Assembly (NCBI GenBank): GCA_965242975.1
Contig: CBDETS010000007.1
Span: forward strand, 5,394,001 to 5,458,000
Direction of reading: 5' to 3'
DNA: 64,000 nt
From: JAPPHA01 sp965242975
GTDB lineage: Bacteria > Pseudomonadota > Alphaproteobacteria > Rhodobacterales > Rhodobacteraceae
The notes under the pieces were generated by a model. It was not told where the DNA came from and searched no databases. It saw nothing but the letters and a program-made list of their open reading frames with translations. Within the stretch, counting starts at the first letter, position 1. Each line of letters begins with the position of its first letter. A program made the translations under genes and the position numbers. This document shows, piece after piece, positions 34,836 through 44,084 of the stretch.

Positions 34836-35851
34836 TCAGGTTATCAGGTTGCCCTGTCCGTCGTAGAGCAGCGACGGACCGATGTCCCAAGGCCGGAGCT
34901 CGATACCGTCGAAGACGGGCGGAAGCGTCGAGCGGAGCGGTTCGTCGGTGATCCTGTCGCAGAACTGGTAAAGAACGACCAGGAACTCGGCCGGGTCGTG
35001 CGCGGGGTCCTGGAGCTTCCAGTAACCCCAGGGGCCACCCACTTCCATCGGCTTCGGCCGATCCAGCTTGCTCTGGATGCTCCCGTCAACCACCCTGTAA
35101 TGATCGCCGGAGACGGTCCCGGCCTCGTCGTCCCAGACGATGGAGCGCAGTTCGCGCCCGCGCATGGGATCCGGAAGCATGATGGTGTGAACGGCCATTC
35201 ACGGATCATAGCGGAACAGGACGCCAAGAACCAATCCAGCAGTTCGGGATCCTTCTGGATGAGCCTTTTCGTGTAGTCGGTTCCTTCGATGTGGTGGAAC
35301 AGCATCTGCATCGTCATGGTCCACACCTCCTTCGGAACCTCGCCGGAATCGTACTCGCGCCCCACGTAGTGGTCCAGGTACTGGTCGATCCTCCCGATTT
35401 CTCCCTCGGAACCGACCGGAACCCGCTGCTCACCCCTGGTGCGGCGGCGGTGCAGCTTATGGAACAGCGCGTCGGCGCCCGGCATCGCTCGCTGGAGGTG
35501 GTGGATGTATTCGTACAGTTCGGTTCCCTCGCCCCTGTCGGTGACGATGAGGGCGGGCTTGCCCCCTTGCGCTTCCATGTACGCCCCGCGCAAGTCGCTG
35601 CCGGCGGACTTCAGCGGGACCCCGTTCCCGGCCACGACCCAGGATTCGGGCAGATCCCTGGCTGCGGCCCGCACGTGGTCGGCGGCAGCCTGGGCATCCG
35701 GGGCCGATGTCGTTCCGACAACCGCCGTAGTCCTGCCCGCGCCGCGCTCCTCACGAAGCCGCCGCCGGACTTCGCTTTGGCCACAAGGTCTTTCCGTAAC
35801 TCTGTAAGGTCCAGTGATTAAGGTAACGGTCGCTGATTTGATGGCGAACAT
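34836..35851 (-). pseudogene. Broken hypothetical gene (two frames joined near 35200)
   Basis: From 35851 to about 35200 one minus frame is protein-like (AADHVRAAARDLPESWVVAGN, GEGTELYEYIHHLQRAMPGADALFHKLHRRRTRGE, EVWTMTMQMLFHHIEGTDYTKRLIQKDPELLDWFL). After MIREWPFT it turns into low-quality sequence while the neighbouring frame (from 35198) becomes protein-like (LPDPMRGRELRSIVWDDEAG and on to a stop at 34836). A single frameshift near 35200 would join them. Two overlapping genes are the alternative. The family is not recognised. Confidence 0.45.
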
Positions 35852-36183
35852 GCGGTATCAAAGGTGGAGATCTCATCAATCGAGAATTTTCCTGCTCACG
35901 CCAGATGCCCGGTCGAAAGGACGTCAAGACGACACGGTGCCCTTGTCGTCCGTGCCGAACCCAGGGTGACGTGCTCATCCAGGACGTCCTGACCCAATCC
36001 GCCATGCAGACAAGTCAGCGGCATTGGCGGATGTTCGACGTCTGCGGCATGCGAAGGCCCAGGGCTTTCCGGCGGATCGGGAATGCAATACCGGGGAGCG
36101 CCCGGGGACTTCCAACTTGCGCACGGCGGAGCAATGTTGCAACAGGCTCGGATGCAGCGGGAAACTCGCAGGGAAACGTGACA
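35852..36183. other. Intergenic stretch upstream of the Mrp operon
   Basis: About 330 bp, presumably holding the Mrp operon promoter. No gene and no clear promoter hexamers recognised. Confidence 0.4.
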
Positions 36184-36672
36184 ATGAGGCTGGTTGGCTC
36201 GGCTGCCTTTCTTGCCGCTCTTTGGCTGCTGATGTCGGGGATTTACAAGCCATTGGTCGTCGGGTTCGGACTCCTGTCCGTTGCGACCGTGGTTTTTGTC
36301 ACGCGCCGGATGGACAGTATCGATCGGGATCGTCTCGTCTTTGCCATTCGCCCAGTCGAAATGTTCCGGTATCTCGTTTGGTTGCTGGTCGAAATCGCGC
36401 GGGCGAACTGGACCGTCACGAGGCTGATCCTTTCGCGGAAGATGCCGTTGCGACAAGTGATCTTCGATGTGCCGAGCAGCCAGTCAACGGACATTGGCCG
36501 AACCCTGTTCGCCAACTCGATTACGCTGACTCCGGGCACGATCTCGGTGGAAACCGTCGAAGACAACAACGTGATCCAGGTACATGCCGTCGCCTACGAA
36601 GACGGCGATCCCGCCGCACTGGCGGACATGGACCGAAGGGTCACGGCGGTTGAGACAAGGAAACACGGGTGA
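36184..36672 (+). CDS. mrpE: Mrp-type antiporter subunit E
   Basis: Membrane protein (162 aa) of the MrpE/MnhE family with two N-terminal membrane helices and a soluble C-terminal domain. The region LFANSITLTPGTISVETVEDN is diagnostic. The ATG at 36184 follows CAGGGA at about 7 nt; a longer frame upstream is not homologous. First gene of a ten-gene operon. In Mrp complexes subunit E contributes to assembly of the cation/proton antiporter in the inner membrane. Overlaps mrpF by 4 bp. Confidence 0.92.
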   Translation: MRLVGSAAFLAALWLLMSGIYKPLVVGFGLLSVATVVFVTRRMDSIDRDRLVFAIRPVEMFRYLVWLLVEIARANWTVTRLILSRKMPLRQVIFDVPSSQSTDIGRTLFANSITLTPGTISVETVEDNNVIQVHAVAYEDGDPAALADMDRRVTAVETRKHG

Positions 36673-36980
36673 TGTTCGTTGTCGCAGCCTGCGCGATCGC
36701 TGTCGCGATGGTCCTGACCTTAATTCGATTGTGTACGGGTCCGACGCTCTATGATCGGGTTGCCGCGGTCAACGCGTTCGGAACCGAAACAGTACTCCTG
36801 ATTGGCGTGATCGGGTTCCTGACCGGACGGCCCGACTTCCTCGACATCGCCCTGCTGTACGCATTGATCAATTTTGTCGGAACGATCGCCATACTGAAGT
36901 TCTTTCGCTATCGGGCGATCGGTGATCCGATCGCGGCCGGCAGCCCAGGCAGCGGTCGTGATGAAGGGATAAGGTCTTGA
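36669..36980 (+). CDS. mrpF: Mrp-type antiporter subunit F
   Basis: Small membrane protein (103 aa) with three helices and the MrpF patterns LIRLCTGPTLYDRVAAVNAFGTETVLLIG and DIALLYALINFVGTIAILKFF. GTG at 36669 or ATG at 36672 may be used. Overlaps mrpE and mrpG by 4 bp each, so translation is coupled. Confidence 0.92.
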   Translation: MMFVVAACAIAVAMVLTLIRLCTGPTLYDRVAAVNAFGTETVLLIGVIGFLTGRPDFLDIALLYALINFVGTIAILKFFRYRAIGDPIAAGSPGSGRDEGIRS

Positions 36981-37345
36981 ATTCCTTGCTCCTGGTTGAC
37001 GCCCTGGGATGGATCCTGATCCTGGCAGGTTCGGTTTTTCTCGTGACCGGGGCCATCGGACTGATCCGGTTTCCCGACTTCTGGTCCCGGCTGCACGCGC
37101 TCTCGGTCCTGGATTCCGCAGGTGTCCTGCTTCTGCTCGCAGGCATGTGCATCCAGGGTGGCTGGTCGCTGGTAACCGTCAAGCTGGTGATCATCGGGTT
37201 GTTCCTGCTCATCACCGGACCGACGGCGACCCATGCGCTGGCCAATGCCGCTTTTGTGTCGGGGTTGCGCCCGCTGACAGGGACCGGGGGTCGGAAACCC
37301 GGAACGGATGACTCGGCTGCCGGCAAGCCAGGCGTCAATCGTTAA
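36977..37345 (+). CDS. mrpG: Mrp-type antiporter subunit G
   Basis: Three-helix membrane protein (122 aa) with the MrpG/PhaG signature GAIGLIRFPDFWSRLHA. Starts with TTG at 36977 overlapping mrpF by 4 bp, which decides the unusual start. The C-terminal tail is polar and variable. Confidence 0.92.
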   Translation: MNSLLLVDALGWILILAGSVFLVTGAIGLIRFPDFWSRLHALSVLDSAGVLLLLAGMCIQGGWSLVTVKLVIIGLFLLITGPTATHALANAAFVSGLRPLTGTGGRKPGTDDSAAGKPGVNR

Positions 37346-37365
37346 GGCCGGGCATCGAACAGGAT

Positions 37366-37926
37366 ATGCCGGACACCTGGATCAATATCTTTCTGTTCAC
37401 CATGCTGGCGGCAACAGCGCTGGCAATCGTCGGTGTCAGGCACCTGTTCGCCGTCATCATGCTTTTTGGCGTTTTCAGCCTGTTGTCTGCGCTCCTGTTC
37501 GTGACGCTCGATGCCGTCGATGTCGCCTTCACCGAAGCGGCCGTCGGAGCAGGGATTTCGACCGTTCTCATGCTCGGAACCGTCGCGCTGACCACCCGGA
37601 AGGAGCGTCACACGGCCAGGACGCGACAGGTCTGGGCGCTCCCTCTCGTTTTCGTCACGGCCGCCGTACTTGTCTACGGCACCCTGGACATGCCGGGCTT
37701 CGGCGGTGCCGACACACCGGCACAGCGTCACGTCGCTCCGCATTACCTCGGTCAGACCGCGTCAGAAATCGGGATTCCCAATGTCGTCACCGCAGTCCTG
37801 GCGAGTTACCGGGGATACGACACGCTGGGCGAAACCGCCGTCATCTTTACGGCCGGCGTCGGTGTGCTCCTGATCATCAGCGGGCTCGGCGTTCGTCGGC
37901 GCCGGGATGAAGACGAGGACGGGTGA
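37366..37926 (+). CDS. MrpA C-terminal / MbhD-MbhE-like subunit (DUF4040)
   Basis: Membrane protein (186 aa). The first half carries the MbhD/DUF4040 pattern AVIMLFGVFSLLSALLFVTLDAVDVAFTEAAVGAGISTVLMLGTVAL, which in canonical Mrp systems is the C-terminal end of the giant MrpA subunit. The second half resembles MbhE, ending in GVLLIISGLGVRRR. Here it is a separate gene, so the usual MrpA is split, as in membrane-bound hydrogenase-type operons. Lies 20 bp after mrpG and overlaps mrpB by 1 bp. Confidence 0.85.
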   Translation: MPDTWINIFLFTMLAATALAIVGVRHLFAVIMLFGVFSLLSALLFVTLDAVDVAFTEAAVGAGISTVLMLGTVALTTRKERHTARTRQVWALPLVFVTAAVLVYGTLDMPGFGGADTPAQRHVAPHYLGQTASEIGIPNVVTAVLASYRGYDTLGETAVIFTAGVGVLLIISGLGVRRRRDEDEDG

Positions 37927-38366
37927 TGCGCCACCATCTCATCCTGCGGACCGTTTCAAAACTGCTCATCGGAACGATCCTGCTCTTTGCACTGTATGTT
38001 CAGTTCCATGGTGACTACTCGCCGGGAGGAGGATTCCAGGCCGGCGTGATCTTCGCGGTCGCATTCATCCTGCATGGGATCGTTTTCGGGCTTGCAGCGG
38101 TTCGGAAGGTGTTTCCGCCCTGGCTTGTCCACAAATGTGCGGCGCTTGGCGTTCTGGTTTACGCCGGAACCGGGGTGCTGAGCATGCTGCTCGGCTATGA
38201 TTACCTCGATTACGGCGCCTTCACGCCCGGTCACCCGTCGCACGGACAGCATTATGGAATTCTCGTGGTCGAACTCGGGGTCGGGATCACCGTCGCAGGT
38301 GTCATGATTTCGGTCTACTACGCCTTCGCCGGTCGACCTCCGTCCATCGACGACGACGACTGGTAA
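37926..38366 (+). CDS. mrpB: Mrp-type antiporter subunit B
   Basis: Four-helix membrane protein (146 aa) of the MrpB/MnhB family, with the conserved stretch HGDYSPGGGFQAGVIFAVAFILHG. The ATG overlaps the stop of the preceding gene (TGATG). Part of the proton/cation antiporter membrane complex. Confidence 0.92.
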   Translation: MRHHLILRTVSKLLIGTILLFALYVQFHGDYSPGGGFQAGVIFAVAFILHGIVFGLAAVRKVFPPWLVHKCAALGVLVYAGTGVLSMLLGYDYLDYGAFTPGHPSHGQHYGILVVELGVGITVAGVMISVYYAFAGRPPSIDDDDW

Positions 38367-38383
38367 GCAGGCGGATTGGACGA

Positions 38384-38812
38384 ATGCCGGACTGGGGGTT
38401 TATCGCTGATCACGCCAACTACTGGCTGTTCATCCTGCTGATGATGACCGGTTTCTATATTGTCGTTTCGCGCGGCAACCTGGTCAAGAAAGTCGTCGGA
38501 CTGAACATCTTCCAGGTTTCCGTCTTCATGCTCTACATTTCCATCGGAAAGGTCACCGGAGGCACACCGCCGATACTTCCGATTGATCTCCAGGTCGACC
38601 CGGACGTGGTTTATTCGAATCCGCTTCCGCATGTCCTGATCCTGACAGCAATCGTTGTCGGCGTCGCGACCACATCCCTTGCGCTCGCGCTCATCGTCAG
38701 GATTCGCGAGGAATACGGGACCATCGAAGAGGATGAAATCCTCGCGATCGAACAGGAGATGGTCCGGGAAGAGAATGCCCTTCACGGCAAAGCGATGGGT
38801 GGTCGAGCCTGA
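38384..38812 (+). CDS. mrpC: Mrp-type antiporter subunit C (NuoK-like)
   Basis: Three-helix protein (142 aa) homologous to NuoK. It has ISRGNLVKKVVGLNIFQVSVFMLYIS-type text (VVSRGNLVKKVVGLNIFQ) and DPLPHVLILTAIVVGVATTSLALAL-like text (NPLPHVLILTAIVVGVATTS) with the expected conserved prolines. It lies 17 bp after mrpB and overlaps mrpD by 1 bp. Longer C-terminal tail than usual, ending in an acidic helix. Confidence 0.92.
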   Translation: MPDWGFIADHANYWLFILLMMTGFYIVVSRGNLVKKVVGLNIFQVSVFMLYISIGKVTGGTPPILPIDLQVDPDVVYSNPLPHVLILTAIVVGVATTSLALALIVRIREEYGTIEEDEILAIEQEMVREENALHGKAMGGRA

Positions 38813-40347
38813 TGGCGGTTGACACGACCGAACACGTCGCCCGGACGGTCTCGGACCATCTGCCGATTCTGGTCGTGCTGGTGCCGTTCCTTGCCGCACC
38901 CCTGGCAGTCCTGATCGGCAACCGGACAGGTGCAAAGGTCATCGCCGGGTTGGCGACACTGGCGAGCCTTGTCGTTTCCCTGCTTTTGCTTGTGGAGGTC
39001 ATCGACGGCGGGTTCCTGTCTTACCATATTGGTGGATGGGCGCCTCCGATCGGCATCGAATACCGGATTGATGCGGCCAATGCGTTCGTCCTGTTCCTGA
39101 TTTCCGCAGTCGGCACGGTTGTCCTGCCCTATGCATTTACCAGCATTGACCACGAAATCCCCAGGCGGAATCACTGCCTGGTCTACTGCTGTTTCCTGCT
39201 GTGCCTGTCCGGCTTGCTCGGAATTGTCGCAACCGGAGACGGGTTCAATGTCTTCGTGTTTCTCGAGATTTCGTCGCTCTCGACCTACATTCTCGTCTCC
39301 CAGGGTTCCCATCGGGACAAGCGGGCGCTGACGGCGGCGTACGATTACCTGATCATGGGAACGATCGGGGCAGTGTTCTTCGTGATCGGTCTCGGGATGC
39401 TCTACATGATGACCGGGACGCTCAACATGGCGGATCTTGCGGACCGGATCGCTGCGCAGGGACCCAATCGAACCACTCTTGCTGCGTTCGCATTCATCGT
39501 GGTCGGCATCAGCCTCAAGGTGGCGATCTTCCCACTGCACATGTGGCTGCCCTACGCCTACAACTACGCGCCCTCGGCGGTAACGGTTTTCCTTTCGGCG
39601 ACGGCGACCAAGGCCGCTGTCTACGTGCTGCTGCGATTCCTTTTCTCGGTCTTTCAGCCTGGCTTCGTCACGGGGACGATGGCGCCCGAATTCGTCTTTT
39701 TGCCGCTGGCGGCGTTCGCGATGTTCGGCATGTCCATCGTGGCTCTCTTCCAGAACGAACTCAAACGCATGCTTGCCTATTCGAGCCTTGCCCATGTCGG
39801 GTACCTGCTGCTCGGAATCGCGCTGATGAACGTCGAGGGCCTGAGTGCAACAGTGATACATCTGTTCAACCATGGCATATCCAAGGCGCTTCTGTTCATG
39901 GGAGCCGGAGCGCTGGTACTTCGGGTCGGCTCGACGTTCTACGACGACATCGCCGGCCTCGGTCGGTCGATGCCGGCCATGTCGGCAGCGATGGTCATTG
40001 GCGGCCTCAGCCTGATCGGAGTTCCGGGAACCGCCGGATTCATCAGCAAGTGGTTGCTGGTTTCCGCGTCATTCGAACGTGGTTGGTGGTTTGCAGTGGC
40101 TTTCGTCGTTCTGTCGACCCTCTTGACGGTTGCAAACGTCTGGCGTGTATTCGAGGTGCTGTACGTCAAGGCGCCGCCCGAGGGTAAGGGGGCGGCACAA
40201 CGCGATGCACGGCTGTCCATCGTCGTCCCGGCCTGGGTGCTTGCGATTGCCTGCATCTGGTTCGGGATCGATACCGACCTGACCCTGAACTCCGCTCGGA
40301 CGGCTGCCGAGAGCCTGCTGTCAGGCAGCCTCGGAATGGTGCACTGA
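38812..40347 (+). CDS. mrpD: Mrp-type antiporter subunit D (proton-channel subunit 1)
   Basis: Fourteen-helix antiporter-like subunit (511 aa) homologous to NuoM/NuoN. Key charged residues are present in helix-breaking motifs: FVFLEISSLSTYILVS (channel Glu), ISLKVAIFPLHMWLPYAYNYAPSAVTVFLSATATKAAVYVLLR (Lys and His-Pro) and LKRMLAYSSLAHVGY. It conducts protons and probably sodium in exchange. First of three such subunits in the operon. Confidence 0.93.
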   Translation: MAVDTTEHVARTVSDHLPILVVLVPFLAAPLAVLIGNRTGAKVIAGLATLASLVVSLLLLVEVIDGGFLSYHIGGWAPPIGIEYRIDAANAFVLFLISAVGTVVLPYAFTSIDHEIPRRNHCLVYCCFLLCLSGLLGIVATGDGFNVFVFLEISSLSTYILVSQGSHRDKRALTAAYDYLIMGTIGAVFFVIGLGMLYMMTGTLNMADLADRIAAQGPNRTTLAAFAFIVVGISLKVAIFPLHMWLPYAYNYAPSAVTVFLSATATKAAVYVLLRFLFSVFQPGFVTGTMAPEFVFLPLAAFAMFGMSIVALFQNELKRMLAYSSLAHVGYLLLGIALMNVEGLSATVIHLFNHGISKALLFMGAGALVLRVGSTFYDDIAGLGRSMPAMSAAMVIGGLSLIGVPGTAGFISKWLLVSASFERGWWFAVAFVVLSTLLTVANVWRVFEVLYVKAPPEGKGAAQRDARLSIVVPAWVLAIACIWFGIDTDLTLNSARTAAESLLSGSLGMVH

Positions 40348-40360
40348 GGTTGCGGCCGTG

Positions 40361-41887
40361 ATGGAATCAAACCTCTCCGTCGAAATCTTCATTTATTTGT
40401 CGCTGCTGATTCCGGCGACGGCGGCGCTTGGCAATGTCGTGCTGAGGAATCAACCCGACGTGCGTGACGGCACGACCTTTGTCGCGGCGGTCCTGACATT
40501 CGGTTCGGTTGTGGCCGTCGTCAGCGGGTCAGGTGCTTCAACCGTCGAATCGATCAGCCTGATCGATGTCTTTCCAGGTCTCTCGATCGCTTTCCACGTT
40601 GAACCCCTGGGCCTTCTGTTTGCGTTGATTGCGTCCGGCCTCTGGGTCGTTACCCACGCCTACGGCGTTGGCTACATGCGTGGAAACGACGAGAAGAACC
40701 ACGCGCAGTTCTTTGCCTTTTTCTCGGTTGCCATCATGAGCACGATGGGAGTCGCGTTTGCCGCAAACATGTTCACCCTGTTCCTGTTCTACGAGATTCT
40801 GACGATTTCGACCTACCCGCTCGTGGTGCACAAGGGGACGCCCGAGGCGGTCAAGGGTGCGCGGACTTATCTTGGAGTGCTGTTGCTCACCTCGATCTGC
40901 ATCCAGTTGCCGGCGATCATCTGGACGTGGACTGCTTCGGGAACCCTGGAATTCCGCCCCGGCGGAATTCTTGACGGCCACGTCACGGGTTGGGAAGTTC
41001 CGTTCCTGCTCGGACTGTACGCCTTTGGCATCGGCAAGGCCGCGTTGATGCCCTTCCACCGCTGGCTTCCGGCCGCGATGGTCGCGCCGACGCCGGTCTC
41101 CGCCTTGCTCCACGCGGTTGCCGTCGTGAAGGCCGGCGTCTTCACAATGCTGAAGATCGGGGTCTACATTTTCGGGGTTGACCTGCTTTCCCGTACCGGA
41201 GCGTCCGAATGGTTGATGTGGCTGGCGGCTTACTCGATTCTTGCAGCATCGGTCGTGGCCATGTTCCAGGACAACCTCAAGCGAAGGCTGGCCTATTCAA
41301 CCGTCAGCCAGTTGTCCTACATCACGCTCGGGATGGCGCTGGCGACGTCCTTGGGAGTCATCGGGGGCGGGTTGCATATTGCCACGCATGCTCTCGGAAA
41401 GATTACGTTGTTCATGTGTGCGGGATCGATCTACGTGGCGACCCACAAGACCGAAATCAGCGAAATGTCCGGATTGGGAAGGATGATGCCGATGACCTTT
41501 GGCGCCTTCCTGGTCGGTGCCCTCTCGATCATCGGGCTTCCGCCGCTCGGGGGCACATGGTCGAAATGGCTCCTGGTCATTGGCGCCGCCGATGTCGGCC
41601 AAATTGCCATCATTGCCGTCCTGATGATCAGTTCGGTCCTGAATGTCGCATACCTGCTCCCGGTCGTCGCGCGCGGTTTTTTTCTCCCGGCACCGGCGGA
41701 GCGTGAAGGAGAAGGAGAAGCCGATACACTGGCGGATGACGGCCGGCTGTCCTGGCTTCGGCAAATCCGTGAGGCTCCGTTGTTGTGCTGGTTGCCTCCC
41801 GCCGTGACCGCCGCGGGCTGCATCGCCCTGTTTTTCTGGGCCGACACGGTTCGCGACTTCCTGTTGCCGATCGCCGCGGGTCAATGA
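40361..41887 (+). CDS. Second MrpD/NuoM-like proton-channel subunit
   Basis: Fourteen-helix antiporter-like protein (508 aa). FLFYEILTISTYPLVVH supplies the channel Glu, ALMPFHRWLPAAMVAPTPVSALLHAVAVVKAGVF the H-x-W-L-P-x-A-M-x-A-P-T-P-V-S-A motif, and LKRRLAYSTVSQLSY the family signature. The H-W-L-P-A-A-M-x-A-P-T-P-V-S text is closer to NuoL/MrpA-type than to the preceding MrpD. GTG at 40358 or ATG at 40361 may start it. Overlaps the next small gene by 4 bp. Canonical Mrp operons do not have this extra gene. Confidence 0.88.
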   Translation: MESNLSVEIFIYLSLLIPATAALGNVVLRNQPDVRDGTTFVAAVLTFGSVVAVVSGSGASTVESISLIDVFPGLSIAFHVEPLGLLFALIASGLWVVTHAYGVGYMRGNDEKNHAQFFAFFSVAIMSTMGVAFAANMFTLFLFYEILTISTYPLVVHKGTPEAVKGARTYLGVLLLTSICIQLPAIIWTWTASGTLEFRPGGILDGHVTGWEVPFLLGLYAFGIGKAALMPFHRWLPAAMVAPTPVSALLHAVAVVKAGVFTMLKIGVYIFGVDLLSRTGASEWLMWLAAYSILAASVVAMFQDNLKRRLAYSTVSQLSYITLGMALATSLGVIGGGLHIATHALGKITLFMCAGSIYVATHKTEISEMSGLGRMMPMTFGAFLVGALSIIGLPPLGGTWSKWLLVIGAADVGQIAIIAVLMISSVLNVAYLLPVVARGFFLPAPAEREGEGEADTLADDGRLSWLRQIREAPLLCWLPPAVTAAGCIALFFWADTVRDFLLPIAAGQ

Positions 41888-42306
41888 CGACCGGTTCCGC
41901 AAGCAAGACTGGAGGATCGGAAATGGAGACGAAAACCCGGAACGGCCCGGCTGAAGGCTCTGCCCCTGGTGCGCCTGGCAATGAACGGCAATACCCGTAC
42001 CTGGGGCGAGCTTTCCTCTGGGTGGACCGGCCGGGGAATCCACTGAAGATCGTTTGGGGGCTGGCGGCAGCCTGTATCGTTCTGGTCATGCTCGATGTTC
42101 TGTTGGTCGAACACAAGTCGGGTGGAATGGAGTCTGTCCCCGGATTCTACGCGGTCGCAGGATTCGTGATGTTCAGCACGATCATCATCGCGGCGCGGCT
42201 GCTGAGAGGCATCATCGGACGTGGGGAAGATTACTATTCCGGCCGGGCCATCGATGACGAAGACTATCCGGTTAACCAGCTGAGCGTCATGGATCGGGAC
42301 GGCTGA
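41884..42306 (+). CDS. Small two-helix membrane protein in the Mrp operon
   Basis: Protein of 140 aa with a polar N-terminal ~45 residues, two membrane helices (LKIVWGLAAACIVLVMLDVLL and GFYAVAGFVMFSTIIIAARLL) and an acidic C-terminal tail. The ATG at 41884 overlaps the stop of the preceding antiporter gene, and the next large subunit starts 1 bp after its stop, so it must be co-translated. No family name recognised with certainty; likely an accessory subunit specific to this operon type. Confidence 0.75.
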   Translation: MTTGSASKTGGSEMETKTRNGPAEGSAPGAPGNERQYPYLGRAFLWVDRPGNPLKIVWGLAAACIVLVMLDVLLVEHKSGGMESVPGFYAVAGFVMFSTIIIAARLLRGIIGRGEDYYSGRAIDDEDYPVNQLSVMDRDG

Positions 42307-42307
42307 C

Positions 42308-44005
42308 ATGGAGTTCCCGACATCATTTCTGTTCATCGCCGCAGCCTGCATTCTGCCGGTACTGCGCGGCGGCGGGTTACGGGCAGCGCTTCTCCTCGCT
42401 GTGCCTGCCGTTGCCGCATGGCAGGTCATGGCCGTTCCGTCGGGAGTGCACCAGGAGTTCGAACTCTTCGGGTTGAACCTCGAGTTGATGAGAGTCGATC
42501 GACTGTCCCGGACCTTCGCCTTGATTTTCTGCATCGCGGCGTTTCTGGGCAATCTCTATGCCTGGCATGTCCGTGACCATGTCCAGCAGATTGCCGCGCT
42601 GCTCTATGCCGGTGCGGCGATCGGGGCGGTATTCGCCGGCGACCTGGTGACATTGTTCATCTACTGGGAAGGCACCGCGCTCGCATCCGTGTTCCTGATC
42701 TGGGCCCGGCGGACCCCGGGCGCCTATCACGTCGGCATGCGGTACCTGGTCATCCAGGTCGGCTCGGGCGTATTGCTGCTCGCTGGCGTCGTCCTGTTGT
42801 TCCGGGACGGCCACGCGCTCGAATTCGAGGCGATGACCCTGGGGTCGCTGGCCACGTGGCTGATTTTCCTTGCCTTCGGAATCAAGTGCGCCTTCCCCCT
42901 GCTGCACAACTGGCTGCAGGACAGCTACCCGGCGGCGACGGTGACCGGGACGGTCATCCTTTCCGCCTTTACCACGAAACTGGCCGTCTACTCCCTTGCG
43001 CGCGGATTTCCGGGTACCGAGATCCTGATCTACATCGGGACAATCATGACGATTTTCCCGATTTTCTTCGCGGAAATCGAAAACGACCTGCGGAGGGTTC
43101 TTTCCTATTCACTGAACAACCAGCTGGGATTCATGGTCGTCGGCGTAGGAATCGGTACGGAGATGGCGCTGAACGGGACCGTTTCGCATGCGTTCGCCCA
43201 CATCTTGTACAAGGCGCTGCTGTTCATGTCGGTGGGCGCGGTGCTGTTCCGTACGGGGACGTCCAAGGCATCCGAACTTGGAGGCCTTTACCGTACCATG
43301 CCACTGACGGCACTGTTCTGCGTCATCGGTGCGGCGTCGATCTCGGCGTTTCCGCTGTTCTCCGGGTTCGTCACCAAGTCCCTGATCCTGTACGAAGCCG
43401 AAAAGGCGCACATGACCCTGATTTGGCTGGGTCTGGTTTTCGCGTCGGCCGGGGTGCTGTCGCACTCCGGAATCAAGATTCCCTATTTTGCCTTTTTCGC
43501 CCACGACAGTGGCAAGCGTCCGGCGGAAGCTCCCGCCCATATGCTTCTTGCCATGGGGGTGACCGCGCTCCTGTGCATCCTGATCGGGGTCCAGCCGCAA
43601 CTCCTGTACGCACTTCTTCCCTACGAGGTTCATTACGAACCCTACACGGTCGGGCATGTCGTCGGGCAGCTGGAGTTGCTCGTGTTCGCGTTGTTTGCGT
43701 TCTGCCTGCTCATGCGGACAGGGATTCACCCGCCCGAAGTTCGTGCCGTCAACCTCGACTTTGACTGGACCTACCGGATGTTTCTGCCGAGGGTTCTCGG
43801 GCGGATTGCAAACGTTTCGGGCACCGCAATGAACGGTTTCACACGCGGCATGAAAGATCTCGGGCTGTCGGTCGTAAGCGGCCTTTATCACTCGCGAGGC
43901 CCGGAGAACATTCTCGGAAGATCATGGCCGACAGGGTCAATGGCCCTGTTCGTCGTGGGCGTTCTCGTCTGGGTGCTTGTTGTTGCCTACCTGGCAGGGA
44001 GTTGA
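42308..44005 (+). CDS. NuoL/MrpA N-terminal-like proton-channel subunit (third antiporter subunit)
   Basis: Large antiporter-like subunit (565 aa). The channel Glu is in LVTLFIYWEGTALASVFLIWARR, the Lys region in ILAFGIKCAFPLLHNWLQDSYPAATVTGTVILSAFTTKLAVYSLARGF-type text (FGIKCAFPLLHNWLQDSYPAA, TTKLAVYSLARGF), and LRRVLSYSLNNQLGFM the family signature. A distal helix and amphipathic C-terminus end near FDWTYRMFLPRVLG. It acts as the N-terminal MrpA equivalent, the C-terminal MrpA part being the separate 186-aa gene. Last gene of the operon. Confidence 0.88.
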   Translation: MEFPTSFLFIAAACILPVLRGGGLRAALLLAVPAVAAWQVMAVPSGVHQEFELFGLNLELMRVDRLSRTFALIFCIAAFLGNLYAWHVRDHVQQIAALLYAGAAIGAVFAGDLVTLFIYWEGTALASVFLIWARRTPGAYHVGMRYLVIQVGSGVLLLAGVVLLFRDGHALEFEAMTLGSLATWLIFLAFGIKCAFPLLHNWLQDSYPAATVTGTVILSAFTTKLAVYSLARGFPGTEILIYIGTIMTIFPIFFAEIENDLRRVLSYSLNNQLGFMVVGVGIGTEMALNGTVSHAFAHILYKALLFMSVGAVLFRTGTSKASELGGLYRTMPLTALFCVIGAASISAFPLFSGFVTKSLILYEAEKAHMTLIWLGLVFASAGVLSHSGIKIPYFAFFAHDSGKRPAEAPAHMLLAMGVTALLCILIGVQPQLLYALLPYEVHYEPYTVGHVVGQLELLVFALFAFCLLMRTGIHPPEVRAVNLDFDWTYRMFLPRVLGRIANVSGTAMNGFTRGMKDLGLSVVSGLYHSRGPENILGRSWPTGSMALFVVGVLVWVLVVAYLAGS

Positions 44006-44084
44006 CCCCCGTGCCGTCGCGCCGGACGGTCGCACGATGGCGGTCGCGGTTCCGCCGGGGCGGGGGGGTGTTCGCGGCCGCCTC

